Source: Symsagittifera roscoffensis
Taxonomy: Eukaryota > Xenacoelomorpha > Acoela > Convolutidae
DNA: 60,000 nt
Reading direction: 5' to 3'
Assembly (NCBI RefSeq): GCF_963678635.1
Contig: NC_087062.1
Coordinates: forward strand, 47,853,283 to 47,913,282
Both the position numbers and the translations under genes were made by a program. The first letter of the stretch is position 1; each line of letters starts with the position of its first letter. The notes beneath the pieces were generated by a model. It worked only from the letters and a program-made list of their open reading frames with translations. It searched no databases and was not told the DNA's origin. This document shows, piece after piece, positions 34,281 to 46,727 of this stretch.

Positions 34281-35700
34281 ACTTAGTGGTAAACAGGGTA
34301 CTTGTAATTCAGATGTTTTGTATTCCAAAATATCGGTGTTTTGGTTTCTGGATGTGTTATTATTTTTTCTGAAGTATCTAAGAAGTGTTTTTTTCCTAGA
34401 ACTGTGATATCTGCTTTTATGGTTTTTTTTTAATGTTTGTGCCAAGATTTTAGTTGTCTAATGACTGGGTCAAGTTTTCGATATTTTTGTAGTAGCTCAA
34501 GTGTCAATTTTTTTTTGGCTGGTAGAAAGATATTTTCAATTTCTGTTTTTGAAAGAGATATGTTATCTAGAGAGAGTCAAAATAGGTTAAAAACTTGGTT
34601 TATTGTGTTTTTTGAATCTATATCTGGTGGTCTTGATAAATTTATGTTATCAGTTAAGTTTTCTATTGAAGAGAATGTCAAAAAGTGTGTTTATTTTGTG
34701 TTGTAAGTTTATTGGTACTTTAGTTGCTGGTCGTTTTTTGAAAAATGCGTCAAGTTTTAGAGGTAGATGTAGTGGTGAATTTACTATTCCAAGATCGAAT
34801 TGAGATGTGTCGTAAACGATTGGATAATTAAATAGTAGTACTGCTAGTTGTTCAAACTCTTGTTGTGTAATTTGAGAGAGTTGAAAATTAAACATTGTAA
34901 GAAATTTTTGTTGTGGAGTGGTATATTTTGATAACTGAGTGGGTGTCATAAGGTGTTTTTGTAAAGTAGTCTGTGTTTTGTACTGGATCACATTTTTTGG
35001 TATTAGTGATAATTCTTCAATAAGAATTGTTATTTGGCATATATCTTATATTTTCCAGATGTTATTTACTCTATTTGCTTTTTCTGTTGTGGGAGAAACG
35101 GTTGCATTTACTTCACAATAACCTAAATGTCCTAGAGGTGATGCTATTATATAAAGACTTATTGAATACGTGTAGAAAAAATTATATCTGAATTTAATTT
35201 CTGTGTGTACTTAACTGATGAGATCGTTAATCAAAAAATTTTATGAATTGGCTTGAATTCAAGTTCTGACATGGTTAGTCGTTGTTTATTTAGTTTCATG
35301 TTGTATTGGTGGACTTGACTCATTGGAAGTTGTATACATATCCTGCTAGTGGTTTGAGATGTTTTCGTTCTTGGTTGTAAATAAGATTTTGAGAAAAAAG
35401 AAGGTGGTTTATTTAGACTTCGAAATAATGTGAATGATTGGATTTCCATTCTTGTGTTTTTATCCTTTATATGTATTTTGCTATTTAGGATATTAATAGT
35501 AGGGATATATTTAGTAATAAAAGGAATTCCAACGATTTTGTGTTTTTTCTCTCTGTGATATGGAATGTTTGTTTGAAAGAATTAGTTAAAAGTTCATTTT
35601 GTTCCATTGTTCGAGTGCGAACAAGGAGTTTTTCCAAATTTGTTAAACATGATCCTTGTGATGTAGCTAATTTGCTTGAGGTCTTTGAAGATAACAATTT
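34281..35700 (-). pseudogene. Protease-RT linker and RT start, RT core missing (rightmost copy)
   Basis: Open pieces 35697-35485, 35449-35231 and 34991-34650. The last ends like copy P2 at NLQHKINTLFDILFN and is followed within about 60 bases by the pre-integrase region, so RT palm and RNase H are missing. Sequence is continuous here, so it is not an assembly gap. Confidence 0.75.
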
Positions 35701-35800
35701 TTGATGTAACCTTTGTATTTCATTCCATGGGGGAATGTTTATAATTTTTGATTCTGCTCCTGAGTCTAATAAAAAATCAATTTCGAGGTCTTGTGATTAA
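35701..35800 (-). pseudogene. Retropepsin-like aspartic protease fragment
   Basis: Minus-strand FLLDSGAESKIINIP contains the DSGA catalytic motif of retroviral-type proteases (DSG codons 35758-35766). The motif is intact and the frame runs into the RT linker, but the upstream gag is broken. Only one copy of this module is in the window. Confidence 0.75.
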
Positions 35801-36099
35801 AAATCTTTGCTTTTTGGACTTTCTAAGAGAATTGGGGTTGTCCAGATTTTTTCTTTAGGTAGTTGTACTTTATTTGCTGCATTTTGGTATATATTGTTTG
35901 TACTTGAACTTCCTTCAAGTTCTTGTTCGGTATATTCTGTGATTTTTTGTGTATTATCTGAATTTTCAAAATTAATGAAATTTTTATTGTTTTGATAATA
36001 ATTCGATTTGATTGGTGTTTGGTATGAATTTTCAATCTAAAGCATGTTTACTGAAAGCGTATTTTCTGTTTTGCTCTCGTCATCTGTGGATTCACAAAT

Positions 36100-39000
36100 T
36101 ATGTGACTTAGTTAAAATTCTGAAATTTCTGTGTTATCAAAACCGGGAGGGTCTGATTGGGTTTCTTCAGTTGGTTGTACTTGGTTGATTTATCTTCGAT
36201 GTTTAGGCTGCAACTTCTATAGTTTTTTTGTGACTTTGATATTGTGTATTATTTCTATGTGGTGACTGAGAATGATTTTTTTGTCGATTTCAATATTTAG
36301 ACTTTCGGTTCTTGGAATTGTCACGTGATCTGTTGTGATAATTATTATGGATTGGTCGGTTGTGTGAATAGTGTCGTGATCTATTATCTGAGTTTTGTCT
36401 ATTTCTACTGTTTGAGTAGTTCCTGTTTCGGTTATATGAGGTATTTCTAGATCGGTCGTTTGAATAATATACTTTTCTAGAAATTGAATGTGAATAATTT
36501 CTATTGGAGTAATTATATCTGTTTGAATTTGATCATTAAAAACTATTCCGATATTGATTGTTTTGACTGTTTGATCGACTATATCTATTTTGTGAGAAAT
36601 TTTTTGAATTTCTTCTGTCTGGGGAGTTTCTGCGGTAGTTATTTCTGTAAGATGATTGTTGTCTAAAGGTATTATAGTTATGGTTGTCCTGAATTTTAAA
36701 TGCTGTGAATGTTTTTGTTTGTTAAATTCTGGTCTTTTTTCATGTATCGATAAAAAAGATTTCTTTGCTTCTCTGTAATTCTGTGGTTTGTTCTGATTAT
36801 CCTGTTGTTTCTATCTACATTCAGCAATGCTACATCCATATCTACGGCAATAGTTGCACCATTTTTTGAATAATGGTTTGTCTTTAAAATTTGGGTTTTT
36901 CTCGTAGATATTTAATATTTTGGTGATTTTTTCAGCTAATTCAATGTCAGAGTCTCGAATGCTATTTATTTTTGAGGTAATTGTATGGATGTCGTGGAGT
37001 TTTTGGAAACCTATATATCGGGTTCTCGAATTGAAGATGGATGCGATGCTCTCTATTTTTGATAAATTCGTAATTGTGGTGTTAGAGTCATCATTAAGAT
37101 TTCTGTCATTTTTGTGTTTTGATTATCATGCGTATTAGGAGAATCTGCTTTTCTTACTAATGCTTCAACTCTTCCTGCAAGTTGCTTCATTGTTTCATTA
37201 GGGAGTCTACGAATTTCTTGGCATAGAACTCTTTGATGTTGTTTGTTTGATTCAGAGTCGAATAATTTTGAAAATTCTTTTGTGAATCTTTTCCAATCTG
37301 ATTTTATATCTATAGGTAAAACTGAAAACCGAAAAGTGCCATCAAGTGTAGTTTGGATTGGAACTGTGCCTCTATGTATCCATTTTTGATGAAGTGGCGT
37401 ATTTACTGGTTCAGGTCCTAGATTTAAAATTAGTTTGGATGTGACTACGTTTAGCTAATCTTCTACTGAGTATTCAGGATCTGTTCCTGTGAATACCATT
37501 AGTGGTTTATTTGAAGATATAGAAGATCCACCCATAAGGTATGGATTCATAGTCATTTGCAGTGATTCTGCGGCATTTGGTATTTGAGAAAAAGTTGTCA
37601 GTTATGTTTTTGTTATTTCATGTTGTTGTAAATATTCTGGTAATGGGATTTCATTTTGCATTTGAGTTGAATGATAACTTTGAGTATTTTTATGGTTTTG
37701 TGATTAAAAGTTATTACTATCTAATGCTGGGTTTTGTCTTGTTTGTCGTGCCTGTTCATTTCGTGTATATGAGTCAAAAAGATCTCAATGATAAATAGGA
37801 TCTGGTTGATCAATATTCCAATTATTGTTATGTTGACTTGTACTGAGTCGTTGTCGATTTTGACTATTGTAATCTTCATCCTCCGAATAATGTGGTTGAT
37901 TTCTTGTATTGTGTTTATTAGTCACGTTTTTATTTTGATGAAAAAACTGATAATTTTTGCTACGATCCATTGTAGCTCGTGATTGATCGTTGAAAAATAC
38001 TGTAGGAGAGGCTTGTTGTGGTACGTTTTGATAATAGTTTTGTGCTTGTGATTGATTTTGACTGTTCGTAAGGGGGCGTTTTGTTATTTTGGGTTTTGCA
38101 AAAAAGTTATGGTTAAGTTCTGAAAAGTTGTTTCTATGCAATTTTTGTTTATTTGTTTGTCGTGATGATGTTACTGGTTCAAATGTTTGATAATCCATTT
38201 GTGGGTATTTTGCAATAACAGAAGGTTTTACTGTGGATTGTACTTTTGTTTTCGGAAATGCTGTATTTTCATAAGTGTAGGATGAATGGGGGAAATGCTC
38301 TGTTGCGTTGCTGTTGGCATTGTTTCAACTATTTCTTCATTAATGAAATGCGATGAAGTTTGAATATCTTGTTGTGCAAGATTTCTTGATCCATTCTATT
38401 TTTCTTGTGTAATATCGATTGTAGAGTTTAAGCTATTATTTCCTGTTCTGTCAGTGATCATTGCAATGTAATTTAGAGGAGTTGCATCAATAGTGAGTTC
38501 AGTTATTCTAACTTGATCTTTATTGATAGAAATGGTACTGATTGCTTGACTAGATATATCAGTTGGTATATTAATAAATAATGGATGAGATCAATTAGGG
38601 TTCGAAACATAATCTTTTTCATATGCTAATACAGTTTCATCGTATGAATTTTGTGGTCAAAAATTTTTTCTTGATAATGCTATGAGAACAATGTTTTTGA
38701 AAAATTAATCAGTTATAAACCATGCTAGTATCTTTTGTAGATCATGTGCAACATTTTGTGAGATTTTGCTACAAATGAGGTTTTCACAGATTGTATTTAA
38801 AATTTTGGAGAAAATACAGATTTCTTGGGTTACAGTTGAATGTCGAGATGTTTGAGTTGGTTAACCATATTGTGTTTTTTTTTCAATGCTAATATAGATA
38901 GATAGCTATAGATAAGTGAAAAAAGATCGTCTGTGGATATTGATTTTGCTCTTTGTGAATTTTGGTGTTGTATATTTTTCATATAGTCTGTGAAAATTTT

Positions 39001-39345
39001 CGAGAATTCTATATATTTATCATCTGTTTGTATTTGATGTGTAGTGTGATTTGGTTTTGGTGATACAATTTGAATTGTAAATATACCGTAAAATGGTGTG
39101 ATAATACATATAACTTTAAGATAGTGGTCAAGGATTTGTCGTGTTGTTCTTACCTAAGGAAATTCTTGCTTAAATGGGCTACTTCCTTTTTCAAATAAAA
39201 TTACAGTTAAGTTGTAACAAAATTGTACTTGTCCTCGGGCCGGATCATTTTGTGGTTTTACGAAAAATGGGAGTATTGAGTTATCATCGAAATTTTCGTT
39301 ATAGTCGAGCCTGTTTTGTTTGGTAAAACTATTAGTGTGTAACAT
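36100..39345 (-). pseudogene. Ty3/gypsy-type gag region (broken)
   Basis: From 39345: a polar segment, then an Asn/Gln-rich open frame 38198-37785 (137 residues). The structural gag part at about 37430-37130 reads GTVPIQTTLDGTFRFSV and EIRRLPNETMKQLAGRVEAL. A zinc-knuckle-like CNYCRRYGCSIAEC lies at about 36865-36824, where the usual His is Cys. An Asn/Arg/Ser-rich basic tract follows (36700-36230). Many stops. Gag length and order fit a Ty3/gypsy element with a basic nucleocapsid. Confidence 0.65.
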
Positions 39346-41439
39346 TCAATATGTTTTGTTGGTTGATTCCAATTATACAGACGTATTGGTTTGTTGGTAT
39401 GTGACTTTTTTGATTTTGCGTTTTCCTTTATTGATGATGGTGTTGTAGCTTCTGAGTCAGAAAAATAAATTTGGTCGTCTATCGGGCTATTTTTAATTAT
39501 TGAGTCTTTTAATTCTTGAAGTTGTTGAATTGTATTTGTGTCTGATTCTGAGACTGCGATTCGTCGTTTTGGAAAACGTTATTTGATAATTTGATTTTGT
39601 TTAGTTATGATAGTTTTTTTTCGTGTTGGTCTTTTTGACCTAAAATATCCTATTTTTATCTGTGCGGTGTGGTTACAAGATGGTATCTTTCGTTTTTAAT
39701 TAAGCACTCATGTAATACGATTGTTTGTTTACTAACTATATTATCTCTTGAGATAGGTTCAATTTCTTAAACTGTTAGTTCTTACTGTTTTTGTTTTGTT
39801 ATTTTAACTTGAGGCATAGATTGTCGTGGTTGACGGGTTGGTGAAAGAGTATATCACTTCATGAGAATGGTTTTTTTTCTCGTGACTAGGTTTTAATCTA
39901 GGAGTAACCTACTTAATCTTACTTAGGGTTTGTGATTTGTGATCGAGGGTTGGATATTAGTAAATCAATCCACAAGGTTCAGGTATAGTTAGAACACAGG
40001 TAGATCATTAGATACTATTTTGTGACTTAAAAAGTATCTAAGGGTTTTAGCCTGGGTTATCTAAGAGGAAGGGCTCAAGTGAAGGATGGGTAACCAAAAT
40101 TCTTTACTGTTTAGCTCAATTAGAATGGTTATTTTTTAAAAAAATATTCCATTAGTCCTGGGTCGTTTATAAGGGTTGGGTAGTTGATCGAGGTTTGAGG
40201 TCGTTAGACACTTTTAAAATCATGGAAAATGGAGAACAAAGTTGTTCTGAGTTGATCCAAGGAAAACCTTGGTGATCAGTAATAAATTAAATTAAACTTA
40301 GGTTTAAGTAAAATTGATATAAATTGGAAAGCAAAAATAAGCCTTGATAAATTTTAATTAAAAAGTTTTGAGTTTGAGAAAGTTTAAAGTTAGAGTTTAG
40401 ATGATATTAGTTTATGAATTATTGCTGATATGTTTTTGTTGATGAAGCTGCGATGACGAAAATCATATATGTTAATTGATAGAACTAACAATGATTTTTA
40501 ATACTGACTAATTTTGTATTTTAATTTCAAAAAATAATTTATTCAAAAGTTTTTATTTACTGCAGATTTTTGGGTAAATGACTTGTGCTCTTTTTATCAG
40601 TCGTTATTGTATAAATAGTAGGATTATCACCATAAACTTGTTGAAGAGTTTTTTTTCAAATAACATCCATGTCAGTAAATGAAAATTTAAATTTACTGCA
40701 TAGAGTACTCAAATACAAAAACTTGTTCCGGTTTCCGTCGTACTATCATGTAGTAGAGTGGTCCCTTTCCTGATCGTTGTTCACGCCTTGATCTTGGTGT
40801 TGCTGCAGAACCTGGTGTTTCTTGTATTGTTTGGAAAATTGGCGTAGGTTTATTGAGACGTAGAGACATTTCTTATAAGTTATCTATTGCGTTTAACATT
40901 TGTGCAATTTTGCAATTTTATAATTCTAAGTTCTATTGTCTAATTGTAAGTTAGCTAAGGTCTACTTCGAGATTTTTGGTCGCACCAGTTGAATTATGAC
41001 CTATTGGTTATACTCATAGAGTAATTTCAGATAAGGTACACCGTCTGCTCGACACGCTATCTTTTTTTTCGGCCGGATAGATTCGTGCAACATCTTTGTC
41101 TAATACCGTTTTAATCTTACTCTTTAATCTCCTAGTCTCAATAGATCTAGTGTATACTGATTTATGCTAGTTAGTTCTTGGAATTTATCCAGAAGGAAAT
41201 CAACTGTTTTCAAAATTTTGTTCAAATAGTTCTGGTGTTGAAAGTACAAGTGGTTTCAGCACTTACAAATAAGTGTCAATGTTAGAGATTGAATATGATT
41301 GGTTAGTTAGTAATATTTTATAGTGATAATTTGCCATTAAAATAATTGGTTTATAAATACTATTTTAGAACTGGTTCCACTTTAGTTATCCCAAACTGGC
41401 CAATTAGCAATTTCCAACGGCCTGTATCTTTACAAAAAT
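39346..41439. other. AT-rich upstream flank of the gypsy-type block
   Basis: A minus-strand fragment at 39590-39350 (AVSESDTNTIQQLQELKDS) may extend gag. Beyond 39850 no gene is evident. A GTATAAATAG motif at 40609 could be a chance TATA box. No LTR could be matched to the left end of the block. Confidence 0.3.
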
Positions 41440-41610
41440 GACCATAGGTGAGTTTTTTTCAAATTTAAGCTTAGGAGAACAATATCTCTCAGGTGGTAGA
41501 AAAAAACTCTGTCAAAAACTCCTAGTTAAATAGTCGCAAAATGACTGAATAAAAAAACACACCCGGCTAAAGTATTCTGCACTTTCTTCGAAAGTCGCAA
41601 CAAAAACAGC
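41440..41610. repeat. Right member of a distant imperfect inverted repeat
   Basis: Reverse complement of this stretch (with TATTGTTCTCCTAAGCTTAA) aligns with 15685-15845. See the left member. Outer end near GCGACTTTCGAAAGAAAG. Confidence 0.4.
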
Positions 41611-41799
41611 AAGCAAAAATTCCCTCCAACGGCATTATTTCAAGTTCAAATAAGAAATTATTTAAGCAAGAAAAAAAAACACTCTTTGGCAAAACCACAT
41701 TTTGCCAAAACCACATACTTTTTTTACGTTGAGACAAAGAATTTTAAACCACCAACAACTATTCTTCTTTTACATTATGAGGCCAAACTGTGCATTCTC

Positions 41800-43215
41800 T
41801 GCATTGTAAGCGGAATCCGCAGCATTGTTTCTTTGTTTGATCTTCTATGCTGTTTTGGATTCCACAAACAAACACCTTAATCGTTGTACCGCTCAAAATT
41901 GCTCGAAAAATAGGCAAGGTTGCGGAATCTGCAATTGTATTTGCGGAATACAGAACAGTTTGTATCGATAAATTGAGCTGTGGTGGAATCCGCAACTGAA
42001 AGTGGAATCCGCAAATTGTAAATGGAAACTTCAAATTTCAAGTGGAATCCGCATTTTGTTTGCGGATTATCTTTAAATATTTATATGTGTAGTAGCCTTT
42101 AAAACTATATCCATAAAAATATGATTTGATTTCACTAGAATAGAAATTTACTAGAACACAAAATTTACTAGAATAGATCAGTGTTTGGAATTAACGGAAT
42201 CTCAATTACTGACGAGTATTTGAGATCAATGAAATCCAAAATACTGAACTAATTCGACGATTTGCTATACCTTGGGTTTCTAATCACTCTCAACCTAATG
42301 ACTCCAAGTAATGGATATATTCCATATTTATTCCACAATATTCCAGTTTTTGGGTTTCCATCAATCCCAAATACTGAACTAATTCGATGATTTGCTATGC
42401 GTTGGGATTCCAATCACTCTCAAACTAATGACTCCAAATAATGGATATATTTCATCTTTATTCCACATTATTCCCGTTTTTGGGATTTCATCAGTCCCAA
42501 ATACTGACCAGTATTTGGGGTTGATGAAATGCCAAATACTGACCTAAATTGTCGATATGCTGTGCGTTGGGTTTCCATACACCCTCAACCCAATGACTAC
42601 AATTGTTGCATTTATTCTGCGTTATGCTTCCAAAATCAGTATTTGGGATTGACGCAATCCCAAAAACTGACATAATTTGTCGATATGCTGGGTGTTCCAA
42701 TTACTTTCAACTCAATGACTCCAAATACTGAAATGGTCGGTCTTGTGTTTCCAAAATACTAAAAAATGACATCTAACGATTTATGTAACCAATGTTTTAA
42801 GACTTGTTCGTGGACTCCGCTGACAATGGTTAAGTCTTGGCTTTTAAATTCCGCTCTGTTAGAGATAAGAATTCCAGCTCAGCTTTTAATTGTTCATTTG
42901 CAAGTTCAGGATTTAACCAAATTTGGAATTCACTAAAAATTTGCTGAATCCACTTACATTTGCGGATTCCGCTTAAGTTTAGCGGAATCCACCTACATTT
43001 TGCGGAATCTATTTAAATTTTGCAGAATCCACATACAGTTGTGGAATCCAGAACAACTAGATAGATTTTCTTGTTGCGGAATCCGCAACCAAACAAATGT
43101 GCCGACAAAATTTACGTTACAGCTATATGTATGCGCAATCCACTGAAACTTTGTTTGTGGAATCCACTTACATTTCAGAACATATTTTAATACTGGTGTC
43201 TGGAATCCAGGAACA
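41800..43215. repeat. Repeat cluster with GCGGAATCCGC palindromes and a 130-bp tandem array
   Basis: GGAATCCGC/GCGGATTCC words recur about every 20-50 bases at 41810-42060 and 42950-43200. GCGGAATCCGC is nearly self-complementary. Between them 42245-42735 is a tandem array with starts at 42245, 42375, 42540 and 42668 (TGAACTAATTCGACGATTTG and variants). The part 42780-43215 has an inverted relative at 54200-54560. No coding is seen. Confidence 0.6.
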
Positions 43216-43949
43216 TACAGACACAAAATTGTGCTCCTATCCAGTGCACAGCTTGGCCTCGTAATGTAATGCCGTCGATCAAAATAATTAGACCAATCGT
43301 GTAAACCAAAACGACTCACAAAGTCATAAATCCCATTAAAATCCAGTAACATTGAACAAAAAACGTAAGGAAAGTTTGTTTCACCGGAATTATCGAAAGT
43401 CTTTTATCGCAAAAATTCGCCTCAACCACCAGTTAAGGATGTCCTGAGCATGCTCGAAGCCGTCGTAAACCACCGTGCTGTCACTAACTAAGACCCTGCA
43501 TAATCAGACACTGCATAAGTTGTTCTCGTGTGAAACTCTCTCCAAATTTAACAAACGAAGAAAAAGCTTCTGCAAATATTTGGGGCTTTTGGGCGAAAGA
43601 CTGAAATTAAGAACCATCGAAAGTTAAATATTAAAATGAATCAAAGGTTGTTAAAAAAAAAAGGAATTAAATGAAGCAATATTTTGCTTCTTGTATAACA
43701 AAGCCTTTGAAATATAATTTTTTTCCAATTCACCAGCGATCAGTGACAATTTGAAAATTTGTATTCGGTCAATTATAAATTTAAATTTCTAGAAGTGTAT
43801 ATTTAGGTGACGTCCCTCATGCTTGAAGGACCGAGTACTTGAAATTAGTTTTAGCTTAATTTCAGCCGATCAAAATTGAGTATTTAAAATCTCAAAGTAA
43901 AACACAAAAATCTATAAGTCAGAAAATAATTCCAGGCCATTACTGTTAA
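43216..43949. other. Interval without a recognised gene
   Basis: No convincing frame, RNA gene or repeat. Ends at GTTAA (43945-43949), the left target duplication of BEL copy B. Confidence 0.4.
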
Positions 43950-44403
43950 TGTTGCAACGCAAATGTAAACAGGAGAATAGATGCATATAAAACAAGAGTA
44001 GTTATGCCTATTAACCAAGGACATATGGCCGTGCGACCAAGAAACAAGTCTCTTACGGCTGTCAACCGGGTTCGAGTCTCCCCATACGCAGTTTAGAACC
44101 GAGGAGCGACAGCCCCAAATGACTGTTTTTAACAGTTTTTGGTTCTAATTCGGTTCAGCCTTGATTAAGGCCGAACGTCAAAAAGAGCAATTTGTCTCAA
44201 GGACATTATCGACCGGTTCTTGTGGCTAGCTTGCACCAATTTATTTATTGGAGCGGAATAATGGCGAATTTATCAACTTGCTTAACAGTAATTTATGGAT
44301 GAAATTAACAGTATTACCGATGAACTTTGGATTGCCGAGAATAGGAATTTTTTATTGACTTTTTTCGGTTTTAAAATCATATAACGGAGATTGAGCGCGC
44401 ACA
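43950..44403 (+). repeat. 5-prime LTR of BEL copy B
   Basis: 454 bp. TATA-like CATATAAAAC at about 43984, tRNA-like boxes at 44026-44079, then the family-wide block AAAAGAGCAATTTGTCTCAA and ACCGGTTCTTGTGGCTAGCT shared with copy A. Confidence 0.92.
44026..44079 (+). promoter_or_regulatory. tRNA-like box A and box B in the LTR of copy B
   Basis: TGGCCGTGCGACC (44026-44038) and GGTTCGAGTCT (44069-44079), 30 bases apart. Position within the LTR, after the TATA-like motif, is the same as in copy A. The 3-prime LTR keeps a similar pair: GACCGTGCGG (53131-53140) and GGTTCGAGTTC (53173-53183). Confidence 0.6.
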
Positions 44404-45532
44404 TTTTGGCGCCCCACAAGGGACACCGTTGATAGTTCACTTTCGAGAGTTTCTCGGACAGTTTCCCCGACACGTGGTTGACCCGATAGCTTCCCGGACA
44501 CGACCGCCTCTCGGAGAGTTTTCTCCGGACACAAGGGACACGAGTTTGGTATCGCGACACAAAGGACCAGCTGGATTACGGAAAGTATTCAGTGGATTAC
44601 GAAAAGTTGTCTAAGCTGGAGTTCGCAGTTTATCGCAAGATTATCAGTTTAGCTCAAGCTTATCTGTGGATTAAGGAAAAATCTAAGCTAAAGTTCGCAG
44701 TTTATTCCAAGCTTACCAGTTTATCGCGAGCTTATCAGTGGATTACGGAAAATAGTTTAAGCTGGAGTTCGCAGTTTATCCAGCACCTCAGGTCGCATCT
44801 GCTCTTGTGGAATCCTATAATTCAATTTCGACAACGCATACTGCTTTGGAACATTTCGATTGTGCGTTTATGGTTGACAGCGAGACAATCTACGATATTT
44901 GCAGAACAAATTTAGACGTAGACCGACCTACGTACACCAACTTGAACCGATTGATTGGCCAAAAGAGCCGACAGATGACAGAACAGACAGGCGAAAAAGC
45001 AGACTGACGGAAGAGAGGCCTGTTCAGGTGTCCTGATTGTTGAATTTTGGTCGAAGTGCAGCTGTGTTTTTCTCGACACCCGAAATTTTTGGATTTTTTC
45101 TCGATGATGTCATTCTTCAAAATCATCAAAAACTGTAAGAAGGTTCCAAAATTTTTGAAACTTTCCAATTGTGCTATTAATCTATGTACGATGTACTTTA
45201 TGCTAGAATTTTTTCCGCAAGCTAGCACTCAATACTCAAACTTTTTGGACAGTTCTGTTAAACTGAAATATCTTACAATCGGTACCTAGACAATTTACTT
45301 GACATTTTCTCTCGATACTAAATTTTTTTTGGATTTATGTGAATGGAAAATTAATCCTTGAATTTGGATCATAGACAAGAGGTACTGGACTACTTTTTGA
45401 ATTAGTTTATGGCTCGAACCCGCTGATCAAAATTTTCCGAAAAACTTTGTGAAACAAGTTTGAAATATTGTCAAAAAATCCTCAATGTGTCCCCAGAATT
45501 CTGCGAAGCTGTGCTGTAAGAAGACACTAACT

Positions 45533-45859
45533 TTATGTTAAGTGGTCTGGTAGCGAAAAATCAGGCAATTTAAGTAGAGTTTTTTCATCCTCAGGTTTCT
45601 TCCGCGTGTGTTGTTGGAGCTGAACCAGTTTGCCTGAAACTACACCCACCTTTGGTGAAACTGAAAGCCAGTTCGCTTCAAGTGTATCAAAGCCGTTTCT
45701 GCCCGTCTGATTTTTGACTTCGTTGCGTGACACTAATGTTAAGTGGTCAGGTACGGTGATATTAAGTGGGTTAAGTTGAATTCTTTCATCATCAGGTTTA
45801 CTCCGTGTGTGTTGTTGGAGTTCAACCGACCTACTTAATTTTCCAAGCCCATTCCCCAT
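45533..45859 (-). CDS. Antisense leader ORF with 67-residue repeat (copy B)
   Basis: 108 residues starting MGNGLGKLSRSVELQQHTR, antisense to the element. It holds about 1.6 repeat units (LNITVPDHLTLVS, GFDTLEANWLSVSPK, KPEDEKTLL). Residues differ from copy A at roughly a fifth to a third of positions, yet there is no stop or frameshift in the shared part. Flank conservation continues upstream (the GKLSR part also reads in copy A). Function unknown. Confidence 0.4.
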   Translation of the reverse strand: MGNGLGKLSRSVELQQHTRSKPDDERIQLNPLNITVPDHLTLVSRNEVKNQTGRNGFDTLEANWLSVSPKVGVVSGKLVQLQQHTRKKPEDEKTLLKLPDFSLPDHLT

Positions 45860-46521
45860 TGGTACTTAAGCGTAACGTAGCCGTCGCATAGGTCCCTTAA
45901 GTGTATGGTACTTATTCTAGGAGCTAGTTCGTTGGATCACGCGCTTCTAAAACTTCCCGCTCCGTCCCAGAAGCGCAGCACAGATAATTGCTTTATAAAA
46001 CCCGGCTTATGTTTGAACTTTAACGCTAGAGACTTTCAGAAAACAATATAGTACTACCTTCATAACTACTTGTCTCACAGTAACGACCTTGTAATTTGGC
46101 ACAACGCCACTAATAACTCATTAAGTACGCACCGCAGCAACATTAACCACAAGCTGAGTAGTGAGCAACTTGACAGTTTGTTATTAGGGTATAGGACAAT
46201 TATTTTTTGCAGTCGTATACTGTACACGGAACGGAACCGAGAATATAGAGGAAAATTTAGTTTCAACAGGTATTCTCGTCCTGAATGCCGTCAATGACTT
46301 TATCTCTAAGCGTAAGGCTAACGAACATGTACTAATTGAGAAGTACAAAGAGCTTCACCAGTCTCCTTCCCTTGAGTTAAAGACTCTCCTCATTCTAAGG
46401 CGTTAAAGCGCTAATCTTAACATACTTAAGGCGCGTAGCAAGCGGAACCGTTTACCACTCAAAGCTCAAAAAGCTGTAAAAAATTATGCTTCAGGCAAAA
46501 GCATTGAGACGTCAGGTTCAA

Positions 46522-46727
46522 CAAATTGACAATATTTTACGGATGCTCACAAAATAGAAAACAAAAAACAAAGTGAGATAATGTTTTGATACGTAATTAA
46601 ACTTACGTTATTATATCAACATTAATGTTTTGATATATCAATGTAATTTTTTTTACGTATCAAAACAGTATCTCATTTTGTTTTTTGTTTTTTATTTAGT
46701 GAGCATCCGTAAAATATTGTCAATTTG
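46522..46727. repeat. 75-bp arm inverted repeat (hairpin) just before gag
   Basis: 46522-46596 is the reverse complement of 46653-46727 with about 4 mismatches in 75; the loop is 56 bp. Copy A has this sequence only once, in the orientation of the right arm (12535-12620 on the opposite strand), so the left arm is an extra inverted copy. Confidence 0.9.

Larger units (their letters stand above)
17083..39345 (-). mobile_element. Mosaic of envelope-bearing Ty3/gypsy-type retroelement fragments
   Basis: All coding traces lie on the minus strand. Reading right to left the first order is gag, protease, start of RT, integrase, integrase tail, env leader, env start. Then integrase, RT-start and env modules recur in scrambled order: integrase cores at about 34000, 31200, 30140, 28050 and 24740; RT starts at 34900, 30200 and 29100; env at 31900, 25400, 20500 and 18300. 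Larger offsets of about 5.8 and 6.48 kb relate the copies. No intact LTR pair was recognised. No copy has an RT active site. This is a degraded, repeatedly duplicated locus, not an active element. Confidence 0.8.

Noticed and set aside
36484-36666. Plus-strand hydrophobic ORFs across 28500-37800 (Phe/Ile/Leu-rich)
   Set aside because: They are the complement of Lys/Asn-rich minus-strand retroelement frames and carry no domain.
15685-41610. A Polinton/Maverick-type giant DNA transposon
   Set aside because: No protein-primed polymerase, ATPase or capsid genes were seen; the integrase is of gypsy type, linked to gag, protease, RT start and env.
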